This document shows, piece by piece, positions 56,345 through 64,000 of a stretch of DNA of 64,000 nucleotides (positions are counted from its first letter, which is position 1; each line of letters opens with the position of its first letter). Both the position numbers and the translations under genes were made by a program. The DNA is from Histoplasma ohiense. Its lineage: Eukaryota > Ascomycota > Eurotiomycetes > Onygenales > Ajellomycetaceae. The notes beneath the pieces were generated by a model. The model ran no database searches. It was given only the letters and a program-made list of their open reading frames with translations, and was not told where the DNA came from. The stretch is taken from positions 868,001-932,000 of the forward strand of contig JAEVHH010000004.1 of NCBI GenBank assembly GCA_017607445.1. The letters run 5' to 3'.

Positions 56345-56398
56345 CTTCTTCTTCTTCTTCTTCTTCTTCTTCTTCTTCTTCTTCTTCTTCTTCTTCTT
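56345..56398. repeat. CTT trinucleotide microsatellite
   Basis: Eighteen perfect CTT units, one of the longest perfect microsatellites in the window. Confidence 0.95.
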
Positions 56399-57336
56399 TA
56401 CCCCTTTGCCTTTTTCTTCCTCTTTGTTCCGGGTGGCACAACCTGAACCGCTCCTCTTTTTTCACAAACTTCGCACAGCTCTGTCCAAACTTTGAAGAAT
56501 GGAAGGCATAGCGATTAGCGTGTTGCGATGATGCGTTTTCTTATTTCATTTCTCGTATTTTACATATCTTCTACATTCTCAAAAAATCTTGATCTTACTA
56601 CACCTACAAACACATTTCAAAATGTCGTTTGTTTCATTACATTTCCTCCCTTTCCACCCGTCCTCTGCCCGTCCCCTTCCTACACCTAGCAATTCATTCA
56701 CGTGGATTGATTTTTTTCGATCGGTCATTGCCCGAGTGCTCGGGTACGTAACACGAGTTTTATATTGCCTCAACTCATTATTCGGTTTCATACTTCTCTT
56801 CCATTGCTCGTTTTATTACTTCATGTGTAGCGGAACGCCTTTTTCATAAAGTTTTCTCCGTTGTTTCTATCCTCCCCTCCCCCCCTCCTTTTTTTTTTTT
56901 TTTCTATATATATATTGCTCTTTTTGCGATTTGGCATTCGTTTTAGAAACCGTGTTATGCTATTGTCCGGTTTGTTAAGGGAAAATAAAAGAAGTACTAT
57001 AACTGGTTTTGGCGGATGCCGGCGTTTCCGCATTTTTCTTATTCTCTTTTGTCCCGTGGTCTATGATGCCTATGGGACTAAAATTGGTGTCCCTTTATTC
57101 AACCTTTATCGATATGGTTATGTGCTCATGTTTCCTGTGACTATCCCATGTTTGACCGCCTTATTCCTTTTGTTCTCGCTTCCATTTTTTGCCCTTCTTC
57201 CTCTTTCAAATAGCTCTGAAATCTATGCCCAAAAGGATTTTGTAGATGGCATGAATTTACAATAATGAATGTGAAGATCCTCTGGCTAGCCGTGACTGTC
57301 TGAACCTAGGGCCAGGCGTGCCTCGCGCGGGTATTG

Positions 57337-57404
57337 ACTGTTGGGGGGTTTGGATTGGTTATGGCGCTGGTGTGGGAGAGCTCTTTTGCCCTAGTGACCT
57401 AACA
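57337..57404 (+). repeat. Interspersed repeat, copy C (internally deleted)
   Basis: Begins ACTGTTGGG, then GGTTTGGATTGGTT joined directly to ATGGCGCTGGTG, then CTCTTTTGCCCTAGTGACCTAACA. Relative to A and B about 20 bp between the two core blocks are missing. Confidence 0.65.
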
Positions 57405-57989
57405 TTGACTTTAGACAAGCATCTGACTAAGCATGACTAGGCGAGCAAGTAGCCGCGGGAATACATTTATCCAGCCGCGTTAAACGCCGTGACTAGTCCT
57501 ATATTGGCCTAGTGAATTGTACGGGGTCTACGCCCTTTCCCCAGCTCTAATTCAATCTATCGCTCCTCTGTCCATTTGCGCCCGCAATCTCCGCTCTTCA
57601 CCCTCCGACCTCTGCCTCCGCTTCCACGGCCTCCCACCATTACGACTCATGATTCTACTCTGAATTCTCCAATTAATATACTAATTATCCAACCCATTGG
57701 CCAAAATATGTTTTTGTGAAATTGCACCATTTTTTTCTGCGCGTTCGTACTTTTTCCACTCGCGTGGTGAGCCCCCGAAAAGCTGCCCGGAACAAGCCCA
57801 GAGGAACACACCAAGTTACCACGCCCGTTACCCCTCCGAATGAATCTTGGTAGAGCGCTGGGGTGAAAATATCTCGCACTAGGCCCCGCTGGAGGGGCCT
57901 AGCGTTTCTGATTCTTCTCGCTTGCTTCAATTCCAGGTGTAAATCCTCTCCGTGCAGAGAGAAGCAAGACCAAACGGTTACATACTACA

Positions 57990-58134
57990 ATGGCCAACTC
58001 TCCCAGTATGGCTACGGCTATGGAGCGGAATATTGATGTCTATGCGACTCGGTTGGCGGATGTGACTATTGGTAGGGGGGAATTTCTTTTCTTTCGATCT
58101 TCTTATCTTTTGCCCTGCTTTTTTTTGCTTCCTC

Positions 58135-58175
<41 letters not shown>

Positions 58176-61100
58176 GGGGTTATATGCCGTTCCTACTGGC
58201 TGCATCATCCGTATGCCTGCACTGCTAGGGATGCTTATCTTACGTTGCGTCAACCGCTAACTACTTCTTCCCTTTTTGGCTGCTTCTTTAGAAACCAAGA
58301 CGAGGACGAATATCGCGATCGAGCTGCGCGACTCACTAGAGCAGCTATGTTCCGGTCCCAGTTACACCATCTTCCTGGCGAAGCTATGGCCGGTGTTCAA
58401 GAAGATACTCAAGGGCGAGCCGGTCTTTGTTAGTTTATCTTATGAACAGGTATGTGTTCTAATTCTCCATATCCCTCTCATACCACTTCCTTTTTTTTAT
58501 TTCTTGTCTTCGTCTGCTAAGATTCAAATTCCTTTCGCTTGACTGTTTTAGAAACTGCGCAACTGCGTCCTCGAAATCCTCCATCGACTCCCCTTAGACC
58601 TACCTGATGTCGAACCATATGCCGGTGATATGGTCGATCTCCTACTAGAGCTCGTTCGAATTGAGAATGAGGACAATGCGGTCCTTTGTATGAAAACAAT
58701 CATGGATCTGGAACGACGGCAGGCCAAAGCTACACAGACGAGAGTCAAACCCTTCCTGGAACTTATCCAGGAGATGTTTGAGACAATGGAACAGGTCGTT
58801 CGGGATACCTTCGATAGCCCAGCGTCAGGAGCGCAAGGCATGCCATCAACTCCTGGCGGGTCATCGCAGAATTTTCAATCCCCACGGCCCAGCTCCCCAG
58901 CCACCTCAGTCTCTGATCTCGTCCCCGATCAACAATCGAACCAGCAGTTGTTGAGAGGCATGCAGTCGTTTAAAGTCCTGGCAGAGTGTCCGATCATTGT
59001 CGTGTCGATATTTCAAGCACATCGTAGTGTCGTTTCCACCAGCGTCAAGGTCTTCGTGCCACTAATCAAAGGCATTCTACTCCTACAGGCGAAACCGCAA
59101 GAAAAGGCACATGCGGAGGCTGCAGCTCAGGGGATGATTTTCACTGGCGTGTGTAAGGAGATCAAGAACAGAGCGGCCTTTGGCGAGTTTATCACTGCGC
59201 AAGTGAAGACGATGAGCTTTCTCGCTTATCTGCTTCGGATGTATGCGAACCAGCTGCAGGATTTCCTTCCATCCCTTCCAGGTGTCGTTGTGCGACTTTT
59301 GCAGGATTGCCCGCGTGAGAAATCAAGTTCTCGAAAGGAGTTACTAGTCGCCATACGTCATATCATCAATTTTAATTACCGCAAGATCTTCCTAGATAAG
59401 ATTGATGAGCTCCTGGACGAGCGGACGTTGATCGGTGATGGTCTAACTGTTTATGAGGCGATGCGGCCACTGGCGTACAGCATGCTTGCTGACCTCATAC
59501 ATCATGTCCGCGAGTCTCTCAATCGCGATCAGATTCGTCGGACAGTGGAGGTTTATACGAAGAATCTTCATGACGAATTCCCCGGAACCAGTTTCCAGAC
59601 CATGAGCGCCAAGTTGCTGTTAAATATGGCTGAGCGAATAGCGAAACTTCAAGATAAGCAGGATGCGAGATATTTCTTGGTGATGATTTTAGATGCTATT
59701 GGAGATAAATTTGCGGCCATGAATCACCAGTTTGATAACGCGGTCAAGCTGTCACGGGCATCGAAGCTACAGGCAGAGAACACGAAGGAGTCTTACCTCG
59801 CGGAAAACGATAACCCACCGGACTGGGATGAAATCGATATCTTTTCCGCGGCCCCCGTAAAGACTTCAAATCCGCGAGAGCGCAATGCTGATCCCGTTGC
59901 AGATAATAAATTCCTTTTTAACAATCTCGTGAAGGGGCTGAAGAGTTTATTTTATACGCTGAAAGCAACTAATCCGGATAACATGAACATCGACGAAACC
60001 ATTGTTCCCCCCAATTGGCCTGAGGTTTCTTTTGGTTACAAGGCGGAGGAGGTGCATGTGATCAAGAAGCTCTTCCACGAGGGGGCTAAAGTTTTCAAGT
60101 ATTACGGAATTGATCAGCCCGAACCTGAGGTGCAATACACTTCTCCCCTGGAATTCCTTGCTAGCCAGTATATGCAGCAGATGGGTAAAGAGGAGAAGGA
60201 GCTTCTAGAAACCTTTGGCACCATTTTCCATTGCATCGACACCGCCACGTTCCATGAGGTTTTCGATACTGAGATTCCATACCTTCATGAGCTTATGTTT
60301 CAGCACTCTTCGTTGTTGCATCTGCCACAGTTCTTCCTCGCAAGTGAAGCGACGTCTCCGGCCTTCGCGGGGATGGTACTGCAATACCTCATGGATCGAA
60401 TTCATGAAGTGGGTACTTCGGATGTGTCCAAATCAAGGATTCTGCTGAGGATGTTTAAGCTGTCGTTCATGGCCGTCACACTTTTCTCCTCACAGAACGA
60501 GCAGGTTTTGCACCCCCACCTCACCAAAATAGTTACCAAGTGTATAGAGCTCTCCGTTACCGCTGAGGAGCCGATGAATTATTTCCTCCTCCTCCGTTCG
60601 CTGTTCCGAAGTATAGGTGGAGGCAGATTTGAACTCCTTTACAAGGAAATCCTACCACTTCTTGAGATGCTTCTTGAGACCTTTAATAACCTTCTCCTGA
60701 GCGCCCGGAAACCACAAGAACGGGATCTTTACGTCGAACTCACTTTAACAGTCCCAGCCCGTCTTAGCCATCTACTTCCCCATCTTAGTCACCTAATGCG
60801 TCCCATTGTCGTTGCACTTCGGGCTAGCTCCGAACTCGTTGGTCAGGGTCTCCGCACTCTCGAGCTTTGTGTTGACAACTTGACTGCAGCGTATCTAGAC
60901 CCTATAATGGCGCCGATCGTAGATGAACTGATGACCGCTCTTTGGGACCATCTTCGTCCAAACCCTTATAGCCATTTCCACGCACATACTACCATGCGAA
61001 TCCTGGGGAAACTTGGTGGCCGCAATCGGAAATTCCTCAACCATCCGCCAGAATTGTCGTTTCAGCAGTTTGCCGATGATATTCCTAGTATAGATATTAA

Positions 61101-64000
61101 ACTTATCGGCGGCTCAAGCAAGGAGCGTGCTTTTCCGTTGGATATTGGGATCGATTTGGCACTTGGGAAGTTGCTTGAAGTACCCAGGACGCCGGCGGCG
61201 AAGGCCTCTGATGCTTATTACAAGCAGCAAGCGTACCATATGCTGAGTTCCCAGCTGAAGCTCTACATTGGGTTTGATCACCCGCCTGAGGACCTAGCTG
61301 CCCTAGTGAGACTTCAGGCGAACGATTTAGCCGAAGGTAGACTAACTGCAGGTCCCGATATTCTGGAAAAATCCGAACGGAGTGGCTCGATTCCGAAGAG
61401 GACGGTTCAGGAAGAGACCCTGAAGAAGCTGCTGAAAGCCTGCATTGTTGCTACAACCATTCCGGACTTAAAGCAGACTGCGACTCCATTCGTCGTGGAC
61501 GTTTGTCGCCATTTCACCATCATCGAAGTAGGACGATCGCTCGCGCAAGCGAGACACGCTCGGAAGCCCTTCAATGTTAACTCTGGAGAGGGCCCCATGT
61601 ACCTTGACACTCGAGTGCTTGCGGATGCCCTTGTGGAGTGTTTTTCGTCAGAGCATCCTAGTGTCCGCGACGCGGCTAAAAGCGCTATGCTTGCTACGCG
61701 CGACGCGGCCGCTATTCTCTTCGGTTCTCCGGAAAAAATTGCCAAACTGTCCTTTTTCTCTCACCTCGCGCGGGTATTCTGCCACAACTGTCATGAGGAA
61801 GAGTGGTTTACAAAAGCAGGCGGAAGTCTGGGAATCCAAGTCTTTGTTACGGAGCTTGACTTGGGCACGCCATGGTTGGTTGATCGGCAGGCGGAGTTCG
61901 TCAGGGCCCTGATGTATGTTATCAAAGACACGCCGACGGATTTACCTGCCAGCACGAGGATACAGGCGCAGGATACGCTCGACAAAATTCTGCGCAGGTG
62001 TCAAACTGGTGTGTCCAAAGAGGATTTGAAGAATGAGAAGAGTAGGCTTTCCAGCCTTTGCGGCTTTTTCAGCTATGAACTCTCACACATGAGCAAACAC
62101 GTTCGCGAAACTTCTCAACAGGCTTTTGAGACTATTGCCCAAGCTATCGGTGCGGAGAAGCATGAGCTTCTCGCTCCTGTAAAGGATCGACTTCTACAAC
62201 CGATTTTTAATAAGCCCCTTCGTGCTCTGCCGTTCCCTACAGAGATTGGGTTCATCGATGCCATCACTTTTTGTCTAGGCCTTCATCATGGAATCGTGAC
62301 ATTCAACGATCAACTGAATAGACTGCTGATGGAATCGTTGGCACTGGTTGATGTCGACGATGAATCTCTCGCACCAAAGCCAAATGAATTCAAAACCGCA
62401 GAACAAATTGTAAACCTCCGAGTCTCCTGTCTTCGTTTGTTGTCTATGGCAATGGGTTTCCCAGAGTTTGCGAGCGGCCCGCAGAATACGGGTCGTGCGC
62501 GTGTCATCGCTGTCTTCTTCAAATCGCTTTATTCTCGCTCGCCGGAGATTATCGAGGCGGCTAACTCTGGTCTGCGTGATGTGTTGACACAGACAAATAA
62601 ACTGCCGAAGGATTTGCTACAGAACGGCCTTCGTCCCATCCTCATGAACCTGCAGGATCCAAAGCGGTTGAGTGTTGCTGGCCTTGATGGCCTAGCGAGG
62701 CTGCTCACTCTGCTCACCAACTATTTCAAGGTAGAAATTGGCTCTCGATTGCTGGACCATTTAAAGGTTATTGCCGATGATGGTATTCTCCAACGGGTAT
62801 CATTTACGCTCATTGAGCAGAGCCCATCCATGAAAATCGTGGCGGCTATCTTCAGTATTTTCCATCTCTTGCCTCCTGCTGCGACAACCTTTATGGAGCA
62901 ACTGGTGAACAAGGTACTGGCTTTGGAGGAAAAATTGCGGAGGACCTCGAACAGTCCCTTTAGAAAACCGCTCGTGAAATACCTGAATCGTTACGCGAAG
63001 GAAACCTGGGATTTCTTTCGCATCCGCTTGAACGACGAAAGATATGGCCGCTTCTTTGGCCAGATACTGATGAACCCGGATAGCGAAGCCATCCGATCGG
63101 CTATCGTGGCGGAGAGTGATTCATTAGTTTCCGTTGCATTTGGACAGGAGTCCGTCGACAACAAAAATACCACCGTCATTAATGCCATATATGTCATCTA
63201 CGCTGTGTGCTTCCATGATCCAGCCAAGAGCTGGCTGAAAAACCATCCTGAGCTTAAACGACATCTCATGAACGCGGGGCGGGACCTCGAAAGCAAGCTT
63301 CGCGCTGACAAGCTGCCGCCTAACGAGCGTCTCCGAGTGGAACAATGTGAAGGTCAACTTATGGATATTTTCTTGTCATACCTGACTCATTCGCTGCAGG
63401 ACATGGATTTCCTTTTTGAGATCGTCAATAGATTATCTTTACGCGAACTCAAGACAACCCTGGCTTTTCCCAAATTCCTTTATCAACACATCATCACAAA
63501 TGAATCGATTGATTATCGGCGTTCTCTTGTGATGCGCTGTTTGGACCTGTACGGCCAGCGCAACGTGTCACAAAAGATGAAAACTTATGCATTTCACAAC
63601 CTCGTCAACCCCATCTTTGCAATGGACGTTAAGAACACCTGGGGTCAGCATTTCACATCGGGCCCGAGATTAGTAGATAAGGCGATGACCGAAGCCATCC
63701 ACAATAGACTCTGGAAGCCACAGCTAGGTGACATCAGCGAAGAGTCCAGCCAGCCAGGCGTGGACCATTCGCGCATGGAACTTCTCCAGTTGTCTTCCTT
63801 GCTCATCAAATATCACCATACAATCGTGCAGGATACCCGCAAGGATATCATCAAGTTTGCCTGGAGTTATATTCGCCTGGAGGATATTATCAACAAGTAC
63901 GGCGCCTACGTTTTGATCAGCTACTTCATCTCGCACTACGAGACACCGTCCAAGATCGTGATACAGATATACGTCGCTTTGTTGCGAGCGCATCAAAACG
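57990..64000 (+). CDS. TRA1: Tra1, scaffold subunit of SAGA and NuA4 (5' part; continues past the window)
   Basis: Tra1 is a giant inactive PI3K-like protein that binds transcription activators and brings the SAGA and NuA4 acetyltransferases to promoters. Exons 57990-58071, 58292-58449 and 58552 onward join in frame. The third exon stays open for about 1816 codons to the last base, so roughly 1896 codons are seen of a protein usually near 3,800. The visible part is the HEAT-repeat region: N-I-A-I-E-L-R-D-S-L-E near the start, V-L-E-I-L-H-R-L-P-L, L-A-E-C-P-I-I-V-V, A-I-R-H-I-I-N-F-N-Y-R-K-I-F and K-L-L-L-N-M-A-E-R-I. The FAT and pseudokinase domains lie outside. Intron 1 (58072-58291) is long for this genome and holds a T39 run (58136-58174). 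No stop or frameshift was noticed. Confidence 0.95.
58136..58174. repeat. T39 run inside TRA1 intron 1
   Basis: A pure T homopolymer near the middle of the intron, upstream of the acceptor at 58290-58291. Its length is likely unstable or error-prone in sequencing. Confidence 0.95.

Larger units (their letters stand above)
56116..57989. other. Intergenic with CTT repeat and repeat copy C
   Basis: About 1.9 kb between two plus-strand genes. A CTT repeat (18 units) lies at 56345-56398, a T run at about 56888-56903 and interspersed repeat copy C at 57337-57404. The final 500 bp should be the TRA1 promoter. No gene seen. Confidence 0.6.

Noticed and set aside
61407..61912. Short ORFs on both strands over TRA1
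   Set aside because: The true TRA1 frame is continuously open through this region and matches the family to the last base.
1..64000. CRISPR array, bacterial operon, phage or secondary-metabolite cluster
   Set aside because: Tandem repeats present are simple microsatellites without spacers, genes are spliced eukaryotic housekeeping genes, and no PKS, NRPS or terpene-cyclase gene adjoins FPP synthase.

Overview
This window looks like nuclear chromosomal DNA of a filamentous ascomycete. Genes carry short 60-100 bp introns with GT/AG or GC/AG ends. Conserved eukaryotic genes lie on both strands, separated by long gaps with many microsatellites and A/T runs. Protein character and intron style fit Eurotiomycetes, most likely Onygenales (Blastomyces/Histoplasma/Emmonsia-like); the order is an inference, since no database search was possible. 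There is no operon structure, CRISPR array, phage or bacterial-type system.

Layout. 1-1860 (+) is the 3' part of an ATP-dependent DNA ligase-like gene with a long disordered tail. 2354-4656 (-) is APC8/CDC23 (anaphase-promoting complex). 4.7-9.3 kb is gene-poor and holds a frameshifted nucleoside-phosphorylase-domain gene and other coding debris. 9385-10529 (+) is farnesyl pyrophosphate synthase, 12222-12704 (+) a small secreted phospholipase A2, 13470-16076 (-) glycogen synthase, and 17353-17471 (-) a 5S rRNA gene. 17.5-24.4 kb is gene-poor, with one unknown 289-residue protein and many tRNA-like fragments.

24373-27864 (-) VPS54 and 28366-30745 (+) MCM5 are divergent across about 500 bp containing an MCB-type ACGCGT site. 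31.1-33.3 kb (-) is a dead MFS transporter, followed by about 4 kb of empty sequence. 37609-38598 (+) is a peroxisomal-type crotonase ending in SKL, and 39445-40758 (+) is a ribokinase with an in-frame 42-bp tandem duplication. 42652-43846 (+) is a frameshifted aminoglycoside-phosphotransferase-family gene. 45772-47394 (+) encodes an unknown fungal protein with a KEN box. 48609-51144 (-) is TFIIIC subunit 5 (TFC1-like) with an apparent one-base frameshift. 52753-56115 (+) is the B56 regulatory subunit of PP2A (RTS1-like). 57990 to the window end (+) is the 5' part of TRA1, the SAGA/NuA4 scaffold.

The intact genes are housekeeping: cell cycle, replication, chromatin, Pol III transcription, Golgi retrograde traffic, and sterol and glycogen metabolism. 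The accessory genes (PNP domain, MFS, APH) are all broken, so the gaps look like zones where dispensable genes decay. A short interspersed repeat occurs three times (4.97, 42.30 and 57.34 kb). I found no convincing new multi-gene system. The observations most worth checking are the three-copy repeat, two probable GC-AG introns, the TFC1 frameshift, the long last intron of RTS1, the KEN-box protein and the tRNA-like debris.
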